From Candidatus Latescibacterota bacterium (GTDB lineage: Bacteria; JAAXHH01), in contig JAJEEG010000006.1 of assembly GCA_022821085.1 (NCBI GenBank), forward strand, positions 1,447,330 to 1,511,329: a DNA stretch of 64,000 bases. Reading direction: 5' to 3'. Made by a program: the position numbers and the translations under genes. Below are positions 52,970 to 61,982 of this stretch, piece by piece; the stretch's first letter is position 1; every line of letters begins with the position of its first letter. Under the pieces are notes generated by a model. The model searched no databases and was not told where the DNA came from. It saw only the letters and a program-made list of their open reading frames with translations.

Positions 52970-53715
52970 TTGACGGCACGAGGGTGATCGACTACCACGG
53001 TCACGTGGGAAGATGGGAACGGTACGGCATGGTGGATGAACCGGAACTCCTCCTGGGCGCCATGGATGCCGTCGGCATCGATATCGCGTGCCTGTTCCAC
53101 ATATTTCATCCGGACGGCACGACCGGCAACGACCTGACCGCGAAATTCGTCGCCCGGAACCCGGACCGCTTCGTAGGTTTCGCCTACGTGTCCCCGACCA
53201 TGCCCGACCGGATGGTACCCGAACTGGAAAGGGCGATCGATAAACTGGGGTTTCCGGCCATCAAGCTCTACCCGCCCTACACGCCCTGGCCCTTCAACGA
53301 GGAACCCTGGCTACCGATCTATGAATTCGCCCAGGACCGGGGACTGGCCATCATCTTCCACACGGACCATTTCATCAACAGCCGGCCCCGTTACTTCGAA
53401 GACCTCGCGCCGGCCTACCCCCGGGTGAATTTCGTCTCCGCCCACTGCGGCAACGTGCCCGAGGCCCGCGCGGAGGCCATCGCCGCCGCGCAGAAGTACC
53501 CGAACGTCTACCTGGAGACCTGCTCGACGTACCGGACGCCCGGCGTAATCGAGGAACTGGTGGAAAAGGGCGGGGCCGACCGCGTGCTGTACGGATCGGA
53601 CATGCCCCTGATGGACCCGCGGCCGCAAATCGGCAAGATCATCACGGCCCGTATCTCACCCGAAGCGAAACGCATGGCGCTGGGCGAAAACGCGGCCCGG
53701 CTGCTGAATATCTAG
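52966..53715 (+). CDS. Amidohydrolase (TIM-barrel, ACMSD-like)
   Basis: 249-residue amidohydrolase-superfamily protein. VIDYHGHVGRW carries an HxH metal motif, GFPAIKLYPPYTPWPFNEEP the strand with Lys, LAIIFHTDHF the next metal His, VNFVSAHCGNV the following His, and VLYGSDMPLMDPR the metal/catalytic Asp. All expected ligands are present, unlike in its partner gene upstream. The class does hydrolysis or decarboxylation; substrate unknown. Start overlaps the previous stop (ATGA at 52966-52969). Confidence 0.9.
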   Translation: MIDGTRVIDYHGHVGRWERYGMVDEPELLLGAMDAVGIDIACLFHIFHPDGTTGNDLTAKFVARNPDRFVGFAYVSPTMPDRMVPELERAIDKLGFPAIKLYPPYTPWPFNEEPWLPIYEFAQDRGLAIIFHTDHFINSRPRYFEDLAPAYPRVNFVSAHCGNVPEARAEAIAAAQKYPNVYLETCSTYRTPGVIEELVEKGGADRVLYGSDMPLMDPRPQIGKIITARISPEAKRMALGENAARLLNI

Positions 53716-53729
53716 GACAGGAGGTTAAC

Positions 53730-54722
53730 GTGATTCTCGGCCAGGCTGAATTGCATAACGTACACGAACTGCTGGACGATCCCGGCGGCGCGGGCAGTAT
53801 CTGCTGCCGCGTGCCGAACGACCTGCGCGTGACGCTGAATGAATCGGCGAAGAACAACGCCCTGCAAGCCACCGGGTGCGAGATCCGGTTCAACCTGGTA
53901 GGACCAGAGGCGGTCATCACGCTCCAGAGCCCCGATGGCCCGACGCTCGCGGAAGTGTACCAGGGCGATTTCTTCAGCGCCCTGCATATTGTCGACGCGA
54001 CGCCGACACGCATCGTCGTAGCCCGCCCGGAGTCCGAAGCGGACATGCGCCGGGTCACGCCGTCCGATGCGCGGTTCGATACCGGTCTCACCCGGGTGGT
54101 CCTGCCGTGGCGGCCCGCGGTCCGCCTGATTTCCATCGAAGGAGAGACGTCCCTGCCGAGGCCGGACCAGGCGCCGCAGACCCGGTACCTGGCCTACGGA
54201 TCTTCGATTACCCACGGCAGCACGGCCATCCGGCCCACGGGCACGTACCCCGCCCGGACCGCCGAGCTGCTGGGCACCGATCTATTCAACCTGGGATTCG
54301 GCGGAGGCGCGCATCTGGAAGGTGGCATGGCGGAATACATCGCCGGACGCACGGACTGGCACTTCGCCACGCTGGAGATGGGCATCAACGTCGTGCAGTC
54401 CTTCAGCGAGGACGAGTTCTACAATCGCGTCGAGTACTTCGTGACCACGATCGCCGACGCCCATCCTGACGACTGGATCTTCTGCATTGACATCTTTCCG
54501 TGCCGGTATGATTTTACGGGCGTCGAAAAATGCGAGACCTTCCGGTCCATCGTGGCGGAACGGGTGCTGGAGTTGAACCGCCCCAGGCTCGCGCATATTC
54601 CGGGAGACGCCATGCTCCGGTCCAACACCGGCCTTACGGTGGACCTCGTGCATCCGGCGCCCGCCGGTTTCGAGGAGATGGCGCGGAACCTTGCGGACAT
54701 CATCCGTACACGCAGAACGTAG
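53730..54722 (+). CDS. SGNH/GDSL hydrolase
   Basis: 330-residue protein with an N-terminal beta-sandwich (residues 1-150, NNALQATGCEIRFNLVGPEA) and a C-terminal SGNH esterase domain. Block I YLAYGSSITHGSTA holds the nucleophile Ser, FNLGFGGGAHLEGGMAEYI the block II Gly, ATLEMGINVVQSF takes block III, and VDLVHPAPAGFEEMARNLAD has the catalytic Asp-x-x-His. This two-domain layout is common in carbohydrate esterases. GTG 53730 has AGGAGG just upstream. No signal peptide, so cytoplasmic. Confidence 0.9.
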   Translation: MILGQAELHNVHELLDDPGGAGSICCRVPNDLRVTLNESAKNNALQATGCEIRFNLVGPEAVITLQSPDGPTLAEVYQGDFFSALHIVDATPTRIVVARPESEADMRRVTPSDARFDTGLTRVVLPWRPAVRLISIEGETSLPRPDQAPQTRYLAYGSSITHGSTAIRPTGTYPARTAELLGTDLFNLGFGGGAHLEGGMAEYIAGRTDWHFATLEMGINVVQSFSEDEFYNRVEYFVTTIADAHPDDWIFCIDIFPCRYDFTGVEKCETFRSIVAERVLELNRPRLAHIPGDAMLRSNTGLTVDLVHPAPAGFEEMARNLADIIRTRRT

Positions 54723-54786
54723 ACGCTGGTGGAACGTAACCAGCGAAGATCTCTTCATCATCCGGAAGACTAAAAAGGGGAAACAA

Positions 54787-55818
54787 ATGGAAACGATCCG
54801 GGTAGGCGTGGTCGGCGCCGGCACCAATACCGTGACCATGCATATACCGAAGCTGCAGGCCATTAAAGGAGTGGAGATCGTCAGCGTGTGCAACCGAAGC
54901 CGCGCCTCGTCGGCGCGGGTGGCGAAGCAGTTCGGCATCCCGACGGTCTACGAAACGTGGACCGAGCTGATCGAGGCCGAAGATACCGACGCCATCGTCG
55001 TCGGGACGTGGCCCTATCTTCACTGCGCCACGAGCCTGGCGGCCCTGGCGAACGGCAAGCACATCCTGTGCGAGGCGCGCATGGCCATGAACTTCGAAGA
55101 GGCCCAGCTCATGCACGACGCCGCGCAGAACAACCCGGACCTCGTCGCCCAGATCGTGCCTTCCCCCATGACGCTGTGGGCGGACAAGACCATTCAGCGC
55201 CTGATCGCGGAAGGGTACGTGGGCGAGATCCTCAGCGTGGAACTCCGGTCCTCGGGAAGCGACTTCATCGACCGCGACTGTCCCATGCACTGGCGGCAGA
55301 ACGTCGACTACAGCGGCATGAACGTCATGACCATGGGCATCTGGTACGAGGCCATGCGGCGCTGGGTCGGGGATCCGCTTTCGGTATTCGCCCAGGGTAA
55401 GACCTTCACGAAAATGCGCCGCGACGCCGAAACGGGCGTGATGCGCGCCGTAAGGGTGCCGGAGCACATCGACATCGTGATGGACATGATCTGCGGCGCG
55501 TCGGCCTATGTCAAGATCTCGACCGTCCAGGGGCTGGCCAACGAAAGCGAAGCCACGATCTACGGCAGCGAGGGCACGATCCGCATGGGCGACGGCAAGC
55601 TCTACGGGGCCCGCCGGGGCGACGACAGCCTGTCCGAAATCGAGATCCGGCCCGAGGACCACGGGGAATGGCGGGTGGAAGAGGAATTCATTAACGCCAT
55701 CCGCGGTCTGGAGAAGGTGTCCCACACACCCTTCGACGTCGGGGTCAAGTACATGGAATTCACCGAGGCCGTGACCCGGAGCATGTCGGAAGGCAAGGCC
55801 ATCGCCCTGCCATTGTAA
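54787..55818 (+). CDS. Gfo/Idh/MocA family oxidoreductase
   Basis: 343-residue NAD(P)-dependent oxidoreductase. METIRVGVVGAGTNTVTMHI is the Rossmann motif, NGKHILCEARMAMNFEEAQL the family EKP-like motif with Glu-Ala-Arg instead of Glu-Lys-Pro, so the catalytic Lys appears replaced. The C-terminal domain has MHWRQNVDYSGMNVMTMGIW and ATIYGSEGTIRMGDGKLYGA. Loss of the Lys could mean altered chemistry. The frame is open to 54691; ATG 54787 has AAGGGGA before it. Last gene of the plus-strand cluster. Confidence 0.9.
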   Translation: METIRVGVVGAGTNTVTMHIPKLQAIKGVEIVSVCNRSRASSARVAKQFGIPTVYETWTELIEAEDTDAIVVGTWPYLHCATSLAALANGKHILCEARMAMNFEEAQLMHDAAQNNPDLVAQIVPSPMTLWADKTIQRLIAEGYVGEILSVELRSSGSDFIDRDCPMHWRQNVDYSGMNVMTMGIWYEAMRRWVGDPLSVFAQGKTFTKMRRDAETGVMRAVRVPEHIDIVMDMICGASAYVKISTVQGLANESEATIYGSEGTIRMGDGKLYGARRGDDSLSEIEIRPEDHGEWRVEEEFINAIRGLEKVSHTPFDVGVKYMEFTEAVTRSMSEGKAIALPL

Positions 55819-55898
55819 GCGGAGCCAGCGGGTACGTGGTGGGTAGCCGGCCCTGATCCTGGTTCATCAGGCTGGGATGTAGGTGTCCGGCTGGCCTG

Positions 55899-56480
55899 CT
55901 ACGATGAAGCGACGCGGTCCACGTAGGCCAGGACGGCGTCGACGAGGTCCCGCGGGGCCGATTCGTTGACGACGGTGAAGTCCGCCATGGCGATGGGGCC
56001 GCCCTTCTCGATGTTCTCGATCTCCGCGTGGTCCCGCTTTTGCGCTTCTTCCGCCGTGAGCGGACGCATTCGGAACTGGGGGTCCGTCCGCGCGTCGTGG
56101 GTCCGGTGCTCAAGCCGGCGGTAACGGGTCTTCGGAGATGAGACCACGGCCACGACGTGGATGCGGTCGCCGAAGGTCTCCTTCAGGATTTTGTGTTCCG
56201 ACCACGAATACAGCCCGTCGATCACCACGTGGCCGTGTTTCAGCCCTTCCTCGATGGCGGGCAGCGAAAGCAGCGCGAATGCGCCCATCCCATGATCACG
56301 GCGAAGCCCTTCCCGCATCTCCTTCTCGTTCTCAGGATTCACTTCCCGGTCTTCCGCCCTGAGCCGGTCGATGGTCACCTGGCCGAATCGGATGTGGCGC
56401 CAGCCCCGGTCGACCAGACACTCGGCGGCCGTCGATTTTCCCGATCCGGTCATGCCTACGATGGCGACGATTAGGTGCAT
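55899..56480 (-). CDS. P-loop kinase, dephospho-CoA-kinase-like
   Basis: 193-residue P-loop protein. Walker A is AIVGMTGSGKSTAAECLVDR near residue 10; HIRFGQVTIDRLRAEDREVN and GHVVIDGLYSWSEHKILKET follow, then an Arg-rich lid (TRYRRLEHRTHDARTDPQFR). This is the adenylate-kinase-like or dephospho-CoA-kinase-like group, similar to archaeal UPF0200 proteins. The substrate is probably a nucleotide or nucleoside. It has its own promoter (56526-56554). It is convergent with the Gfo/Idh gene and divergent from the permease. Confidence 0.85.
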   Translation of the reverse strand: MHLIVAIVGMTGSGKSTAAECLVDRGWRHIRFGQVTIDRLRAEDREVNPENEKEMREGLRRDHGMGAFALLSLPAIEEGLKHGHVVIDGLYSWSEHKILKETFGDRIHVVAVVSSPKTRYRRLEHRTHDARTDPQFRMRPLTAEEAQKRDHAEIENIEKGGPIAMADFTVVNESAPRDLVDAVLAYVDRVASS

Positions 56481-56525
56481 TTCAGGCCCGCCTGGTTGCG
56501 GAGAAGGTAGACTAAAACCGGGCTG

Positions 56526-56554
56526 AATATACAGTTTTCAAGGGGCCGTGTCAA
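56526..56554 (-). promoter_or_regulatory. Sigma-70-like promoter for the P-loop kinase
   Basis: On the minus strand TTGACA (56554-56549), exactly 17 bases, then TATATT (56531-56526), five of six. The start of transcription would be near 56519, 39 bases before the ATG at 56480. It is the best promoter match in the window. Confidence 0.65.
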
Positions 56555-56672
56555 AGCGGATGTACGCGGGGTATATTGTCCTTGACGATCACTCCGCGTC
56601 CAATTTGTTTTAAGTTTCTTCGACTTTTCAAAACAATCCTGTTCCCGTGCGTGACGGCAACGGAGGAAGGCC

Positions 56673-58073
56673 ATGGCTGAATCAATACCCGATCGCGGCG
56701 GAAGTCGATTTCAACTCGAGACCGAGCTGGCCCGGGATCTCGGCCTGGTCGCGGCCACGACGATCATTATCGGCGGCATCATCGGATCCGGTATCTTCGG
56801 CGCGCCCGCGGGCATCGCGGCCGTGCTGGGCTCCCCCGAACTGTTCCTGCTGGTCTGGGTCATCGGCGGCCTGCTCTGCTTCTCGGGCGCCCTGTGCTTC
56901 GCCGAACTGGGCGCCATGATGCCGCGCACGGGCGGCATCATCGTATACCTCCGGGAATCCTATCCGCCCTGGGTGTCCTTTCTCTACGGATGGACGGAAA
57001 CCGCCGTAATCTGTCCCGGCGCGCTCGCCGCCGTCGCCATGATCTGCACCTCGTACCTCGGTTATTTCGTACCGGAAATCTCCCTTGAACATGTGCTGAT
57101 GCAGGCCGGGCCGGTGATGGTCTCGACCCAGCACCTGGCGATCTTCGCCGTCCTGGCACTGCTCGGCGCCGTAAATTACGCGGGCGTGCGATTCGGGGGG
57201 ATCATATCCAACGTGTCCACCTTCGCCAAGGTCGCGGCCCTGCTGGGCCTGGTATTCCTCGCCCTGATCGTCGGCGGGTCCGCGCAACATTTCTCCACGC
57301 CGTCGGTCACGGGCAGGGAGATGGGCCTGTTCGGCGCGCTGGGAACGGCCATGGTCGGCATCCTGTTCTCGTACAACGGCTGGTACAACACGAACAACGT
57401 GGCGGGTGAGGTGAAGGATCCGCGCCGCGTGCTGCCCCTTGCCATCATCATCGGACTGAGCCTTTGCATGCTGGTCTACCTGGCCGTCAACTGGGCATAC
57501 CTTTACGTCATGAACATCGACGAAATCGCCGGGTCGAATCAAATCGCCGCCGAGGTAGCGGAGCGCCTGATCGGCCCGATCGGCGGATCACTCACCTCCC
57601 TGGCGGTTATCGTCGCCACCTTCGGAACCTTAAACGCCAACATCATGTACATGCCGCGCATCGCCTACGGCATGGCCCGGGAGCGCCTTTTCTTCAACTG
57701 GTTCACCCGGGTGCATCCCAGGTTCCGGACGCCTTCGCGAACGATCACCACCCTGACCATCCTGGGCATGGCGTGGAGCCTCGTCGGCAATTTCATGGAA
57801 ATCGTCCTGGCCGTGATGTACGTGCTGTTCGTGTTCTACGTATTGACCGTGATCGCCGTGTTCATCCTCCGACGGAAATACCCTGACGAACCCCGGCCAT
57901 TCAAGGTGTGGGGCTATCCCGTCACGCCGCTCTTCTTTATCGTGGTATCCCTCGGATACATTGTATCAACGGTCGTTTTCAGCTTCGGCGACGCCCTCCC
58001 GGGCATTATCGTCCTGCTGCTCGGCGTGCCGGTGTACCTGGTGTGGTTCCGCGGGCAGGCGGCCGGCGCTTAG
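56673..58073 (+). CDS. APC family amino-acid permease
   Basis: 466-residue membrane protein with about twelve helices. The first helix carries the APC signature IIIGGIIGSGIFGAPAGIAA (unwound Gly-rich substrate segment). FNGWYNTNNVAGEVKDPRRV-like SYNGWYNTNNVAGEVKDPRR marks helix 6, and GTLNANIMYMPRIAYGMARE marks helix 8. This is the amino acid-polyamine-organocation layout of LAT-type exchangers and permeases. GGAGGAAGG precedes the ATG. Substrate is probably an amino acid, identity unknown. It is followed after 82 bases by the TPP enzyme. Confidence 0.94.
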   Translation: MAESIPDRGGSRFQLETELARDLGLVAATTIIIGGIIGSGIFGAPAGIAAVLGSPELFLLVWVIGGLLCFSGALCFAELGAMMPRTGGIIVYLRESYPPWVSFLYGWTETAVICPGALAAVAMICTSYLGYFVPEISLEHVLMQAGPVMVSTQHLAIFAVLALLGAVNYAGVRFGGIISNVSTFAKVAALLGLVFLALIVGGSAQHFSTPSVTGREMGLFGALGTAMVGILFSYNGWYNTNNVAGEVKDPRRVLPLAIIIGLSLCMLVYLAVNWAYLYVMNIDEIAGSNQIAAEVAERLIGPIGGSLTSLAVIVATFGTLNANIMYMPRIAYGMARERLFFNWFTRVHPRFRTPSRTITTLTILGMAWSLVGNFMEIVLAVMYVLFVFYVLTVIAVFILRRKYPDEPRPFKVWGYPVTPLFFIVVSLGYIVSTVVFSFGDALPGIIVLLLGVPVYLVWFRGQAAGA

Positions 58074-58155
58074 ACTCGCGGCCAATGCGTAGACTTCAGA
58101 TTGCAGACTTCAGGTTAGTGACTAAATCACAGATCAATGAAAAGAGGAGTTACAG

Positions 58156-59751
58156 ATGCCCGGCATGAACGGCGGCGAGACCCTCATCCGTTCCCTGCAC
58201 GCCTACGGCGTCGAGGTCGTCTTCGGACTGCCAGGCGCCGGTCAATACGAAGCCATCGACGCGATCTACCGGCAGGAGGGCATGCGGTATGTCACCACGA
58301 GGAACGAGCAGGCGATCAGCTACATGGCCGACGGGTATGCCCGCGTGAGCGGCAAGCCGGGCGTGGGCATCGCGGTCGAAGGGCCGGGGTTCTTCAACAC
58401 CACGGCCGGACTGGCCACCGCCTTCGCCCAATCCTCGCCCGTGCTGCTGGTCACCGGAGACCACCACGGCGTGTCCATACCCGGCCGGCCCCGGCACGAC
58501 AGCCTGGGCGACTACGGCGCCTATTCGAAGTGGGCGGGGCGGGCCGAATCGCCCGGAGACATCCCCGGCCTGGTCCGTGAGGCCTTCCGACAGCTCAACA
58601 CCCCGAGGAAACGGCCCGTCGTCCTGGAGATCGGCCCCGACGTATTCAGGGCCGAGGAGGAGGTCCGCCTGGAGGAAGAGGTCCGCCTGCTGGCAGCGGA
58701 GTCCTACGCCCCCGCTGCGGGTGACGGCGACCAGCTGGCACACGCAGCCCGGCTGCTCGCGGATTCGAAACGGCCCCTGCTCTGGGTCGGCGCCGGTGCG
58801 TCGGAAGGCGCGCCACTGGTCCGGAAGATCGCCGAGCACCTGGGCAGCCCGGTCGTCAGCTCCCGGAGCGGCAAAGGCATCCTCCCTGCCAGGCATCCGC
58901 TCTCGCTGGGGATGTTCGAGGCGCGGTTCAGGCCGTTGAAGGACCGGGTGGACGAATGCGACGTGATCCTGGCCTTGGGCACGGGGACCGACCTGAGCGC
59001 GCGCCTGGATGTACAGACGGTGATCCGGATCGACGACGACCCCGACGAGATCAGCCAGGACGGCGCCCATACCCACGGCATCCTGGGCGACGCCGCACTG
59101 AGCCTGGAGGTCCTGTATGGCAACCTGGCCGGCCTGGCCTCACCCAGGCACAACGTTACCGAGGACATCCAGGCGATCAATGCCCACCGTTTCGGCCCCG
59201 AGGAACAGCTTCAGCCCCAGGGCGCTTTCATGGACGCCATGCGGGCGGCCATACCGGATGACGGGATCTTCGTGGGCGGGATGAACCAGATGGGATACTA
59301 CGGCCGGAACTACTACCATTCCCAGTCCCCCAGGGGATACCAGACGTCCTCGCACCACGGCACGCTGGGCAGCGTCTTCCCTGTCGGCATCGGACTCAAG
59401 ATCGGGCGGCCGGACCGTGCGGTCGTCGTGGTCTCCGGTGACGGCGGCATCCTCTACAACCTCCAGGAACTCGCCACGGCCGTACAGTACGGGATCAACG
59501 TGGTTACCATCGTGTTCAACGACAACGCCTACGGCAACGTGTGGCGGGCCCAGATGGAGGAATACGACGGCCGCGTCATCGGCACCGAACTCCACAATCC
59601 TGATTTCGTCAAACTGGCCGAAGCCTATGGCGCAAGGGGGGTTCTGGCCGAGAATCCGTCACAGCTGGAAGCAGCCGTGGGCGAGGCCGTAACGGCGGAC
59701 GCCCCGACGCTGATCGAGGTGCCGATAGGGCCCTGGGAGCGAAGGTACTAG
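58156..59751 (+). CDS. Thiamine-pyrophosphate enzyme, acetolactate-synthase-like
   Basis: 531-residue three-domain TPP enzyme. The PYR domain has FGLPGAGQYEAIDAIYRQEG and YVTTRNEQAISYMADGYARV, with the conserved catalytic Glu. The central domain has LLWVGAGASEGAPLVRKIAE, and the PP domain has VVSGDGGILYNLQELATAV with VTIVFNDNAYGN, the GDG-NDN metal motif. This is the acetolactate synthase/benzoylformate decarboxylase superfamily; it is a stand-alone subunit with no small regulatory gene nearby, so it is not clearly IlvB. AGAGGAG precedes ATG 58156. A short direct repeat (AGACTTCAG) lies in the gap after the permease. Confidence 0.92.
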   Translation: MPGMNGGETLIRSLHAYGVEVVFGLPGAGQYEAIDAIYRQEGMRYVTTRNEQAISYMADGYARVSGKPGVGIAVEGPGFFNTTAGLATAFAQSSPVLLVTGDHHGVSIPGRPRHDSLGDYGAYSKWAGRAESPGDIPGLVREAFRQLNTPRKRPVVLEIGPDVFRAEEEVRLEEEVRLLAAESYAPAAGDGDQLAHAARLLADSKRPLLWVGAGASEGAPLVRKIAEHLGSPVVSSRSGKGILPARHPLSLGMFEARFRPLKDRVDECDVILALGTGTDLSARLDVQTVIRIDDDPDEISQDGAHTHGILGDAALSLEVLYGNLAGLASPRHNVTEDIQAINAHRFGPEEQLQPQGAFMDAMRAAIPDDGIFVGGMNQMGYYGRNYYHSQSPRGYQTSSHHGTLGSVFPVGIGLKIGRPDRAVVVVSGDGGILYNLQELATAVQYGINVVTIVFNDNAYGNVWRAQMEEYDGRVIGTELHNPDFVKLAEAYGARGVLAENPSQLEAAVGEAVTADAPTLIEVPIGPWERRY

Positions 59752-59780
59752 ATACTGTACCTGCAGGTCTTCGTTCTCGT

Positions 59781-60023
59781 TCAGTTTATGGGCAGTAGAT
59801 CCCAGATTTTCAACAACGCAAGGGCAGTAACCGGAACCAGGGCGATTGCCCACCTGAGTATCCTGTTTTCCCTGTCCACCGCCTCAGTCCTGGATTTTTC
59901 GATTTCTGCCCGTATTTCGCCTATTTCCTTCCGAATGTCAATGAGCTGAACCATCAGCCATTCATTCTGAAAGACGATTGGTGTACCCGGCGAAGGCGGA
60001 GACAGGTTTTCAGATTCGTTCAT
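59781..60023 (-). CDS. Small tail-anchored membrane protein
   Basis: 80-residue protein. A polar N terminus with a coiled-coil stretch (QLIDIRKEIGEIRAEIEKSR) is followed by one C-terminal hydrophobic helix (ILRWAIALVPVTALALLKIW). GAGG lies seven bases before the ATG at 60023. This size and layout is common for unnamed tail-anchored proteins. I do not recognise a family. It converges on the TPP enzyme gene. Confidence 0.62.
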   Translation of the reverse strand: MNESENLSPPSPGTPIVFQNEWLMVQLIDIRKEIGEIRAEIEKSRTEAVDRENRILRWAIALVPVTALALLKIWDLLPIN

Positions 60024-60166
60024 TTCGGCACCTCTTTCATCCAGTCACAAACCTCCACGTCTATCTATCCATCAACCCTGGCCTGTTCTTCCTGGTATTG
60101 GTCTCAATGGATTAGTCGGTACCGTATTGAAGTTTTTCGATTAAAATTGGTTTTTTTGAGAACTAC

Positions 60167-60192
60167 CACCTGGCAAGACAACTGGCCAGGTG
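60167..60192. terminator. Inverted repeat downstream of the PHP phosphatase gene
   Basis: CACCTGGC (60167-60174) pairs perfectly with GCCAGGTG (60185-60192) around a 10-base loop, 24 bases after the minus-strand gene that ends at 60216. A TTTTTTT lies on the wrong side for that gene, so this is a stem without a proper U-tract. Confidence 0.32.
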
Positions 60193-60215
60193 CGCACTTG
60201 GGACGCAGGCCCACC

Positions 60216-61058
60216 TCAAGCAGGACATTGCCAGTTCAGGTCGCATCCCGCTTCCCGCAGGAAACGGATACCCTCGTCCCAGTGACGGTCGACGTTTCCT
60301 ACGCTGTGGGAGTCGTCCCCGGGTACCACGGCGATTCCCATTTTCAGGGCTTGCTCGAGTACCGGCCGGGAGATATAGGGCTCGGACTGGCCTTTCTTAA
60401 GCGCGGCAAGGTTGAAGTCCAGGATCGAACCGAGATCCCGGATGGCCTCCAGGTTGCGTACGACCCGGTCCCACACGAAGGGCTTGACGAGTCGCGTCCT
60501 GTAATCGGAGTCGAAGATACGGACCAGGTCGAAGTGGCCGATCACCTCGGGACGCAGCTTCGTGATCATCTCGTACTGCCGGTCGAAATACGCGCAGTAT
60601 AACTCGTCCACGCCCCCGACCGTATCCGCCGCGGCCCGGTACCATTCCGGCGATCCATCGAACAACTCATCGTTAATCTGATGCACGGATCCCACGATAT
60701 ATTCGGGTCCGTGCGCTTCCCTCACCGCGGTTACCCAGCTTTCATACCCGCTGTACGCCTCCGTTTCGAAGGCTACGAGGATCCTGATCTCCGACGCGTA
60801 TTTTTCCCTCAGCTGTCGGCAGGCCGCCATGTAATCGGCAAATCTCGCCTGCTGATCGACGGCGTCCAAGCCGGCGGACAGCTCATCGGGATAGCTCAAT
60901 GCATCCCGCTCCGGCGGCATGTGTTCGGTGATGCCCACCCAGGTGTATCCATGGGCGATGTAGGCCTGGATAATGTCTTCCAGCGAGTCTTCTGCGTGCC
61001 CGCAGAACTCACCGCTGTGGCCGCCGTGGACAGAAACGCGTTCAGGGGCTGAGGCCAT
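60216..61058 (-). CDS. PHP-domain histidinol-phosphatase-like protein
   Basis: 280-residue PHP phosphoesterase of the HisK (Bacillus-type histidinol phosphatase) family. VHGGHSGEFCGHAEDSLEDI and YTWVGITEHMPPERDAL carry the first metal His and Glu residues, YIVGSVHQIND, RPEVIGHFDLVRIFD and VVPGDDSHSVGNV the others. The dinuclear or trinuclear metal site is complete. In arginine/histidine genes it would act in histidine synthesis, but no his genes are nearby, so other phosphate esters are possible. ATG 61058 gives MASAPERVSVHGGH. Confidence 0.86.
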   Translation of the reverse strand: MASAPERVSVHGGHSGEFCGHAEDSLEDIIQAYIAHGYTWVGITEHMPPERDALSYPDELSAGLDAVDQQARFADYMAACRQLREKYASEIRILVAFETEAYSGYESWVTAVREAHGPEYIVGSVHQINDELFDGSPEWYRAAADTVGGVDELYCAYFDRQYEMITKLRPEVIGHFDLVRIFDSDYRTRLVKPFVWDRVVRNLEAIRDLGSILDFNLAALKKGQSEPYISRPVLEQALKMGIAVVPGDDSHSVGNVDRHWDEGIRFLREAGCDLNWQCPA

Positions 61059-61118
61059 TTTCGAACCTGTATCTATTGATTCGGTTACTGAAGGGTGGCG
61101 GGCAACCGGGCTACACGA

Positions 61119-61973
61119 TTACGCGATACCGGCCGATGCCCATACCCGATGCATGGCTTCGGATGTCTCCCGCAGGGCATCCTGCGAGGCCAGGGCGTTC
61201 ACCCGCGCGCTGAAAGGCTCGGCGGTGACCGGTCCGTCGTAACCCATGGCGTCCAACGCCTTGAGGAACCGGACGATGTCGAGGACGCCGGTTTCGCCGG
61301 GCAGGCACCGCTGGTTGTCGATCTGCTCGTCCACCGGGATCCCGGCCGGCGCGTCGTTGACGTGCACGTTAACCACGTCTTCGTTACCCAGCCGCGCGAG
61401 GTCTTCCCAGGTGCCGCGAGACGTGTACCAGTGCCACAGGTCCAGCAAAAGGCCCACGTTCGGACCCACGTCGCGGCAAAGCGCCAGCATGCCGTCCATG
61501 GTATGGATAAACGGGTGCTTCCGGTCCCGGCGAAGCGTTTCCGGACCGATGAACTCCAGGCCGAACCGGCAATCGTGCTCCCCGAGGATCTCCGCTACCG
61601 GCTTCAACCGATCCACGTGAAAGGCGTAGTTTTCGTCGAAGGTCCGTTCATCCGACCAGGGCATGACCACGGCGGTCGTTCGCAGTGCGCCAATGTCCCG
61701 TGCCAGGCCGGCATACCGGCGGAGCCGGGCCAGTTCTTCTTTCCACTTCCGTTCCGAACCGTGCCATTCGATCGGCAGGCCCCAGTTGCCGGGACGGCTG
61801 CCGGCCCTCGCAAAAAGATCGCGGACTTCGCCGACAGAAGTTTCCCTGACCATTCCGGACACGTCCGGCAGGTTGACGTCGACGCCGTCGAACCCGTACT
61901 GCGCGGCCATATCCAGCGCTTCGGCGAGGGATGCGTGTATGCCGATCATGCCGGGGTTTAGGTTCTTGAACAT
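61119..61973 (-). CDS. Sugar phosphate isomerase/epimerase-like TIM barrel
   Basis: 284-residue xylose-isomerase-like TIM-barrel (AP endonuclease 2 family). GFDGVDVNLPDVSGMVRETS, CRFGLEFIGPETLRRD with a metal Glu, VGLLLDLWHWYTSRGTWEDL with Asp-x-x-His, VVNVHVNDAPAGIPV and YDGPVTAEPFSARVNAL with the last Glu give the usual metal site. These enzymes isomerise or epimerise keto-sugars or inositols. It sits ten bases after tyrS on the same strand and often goes with Gfo/Idh/MocA proteins, as found just beyond. Confidence 0.9.
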   Translation of the reverse strand: MFKNLNPGMIGIHASLAEALDMAAQYGFDGVDVNLPDVSGMVRETSVGEVRDLFARAGSRPGNWGLPIEWHGSERKWKEELARLRRYAGLARDIGALRTTAVVMPWSDERTFDENYAFHVDRLKPVAEILGEHDCRFGLEFIGPETLRRDRKHPFIHTMDGMLALCRDVGPNVGLLLDLWHWYTSRGTWEDLARLGNEDVVNVHVNDAPAGIPVDEQIDNQRCLPGETGVLDIVRFLKALDAMGYDGPVTAEPFSARVNALASQDALRETSEAMHRVWASAGIA

Positions 61974-61982
61974 GGCCCGGCC

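Noticed and set aside
56471-56674. 67-codon minus-strand frame upstream of the P-loop kinase
   Set aside because: It covers the good promoter of the kinase gene, has no ribosome site, and its product is not protein-like.
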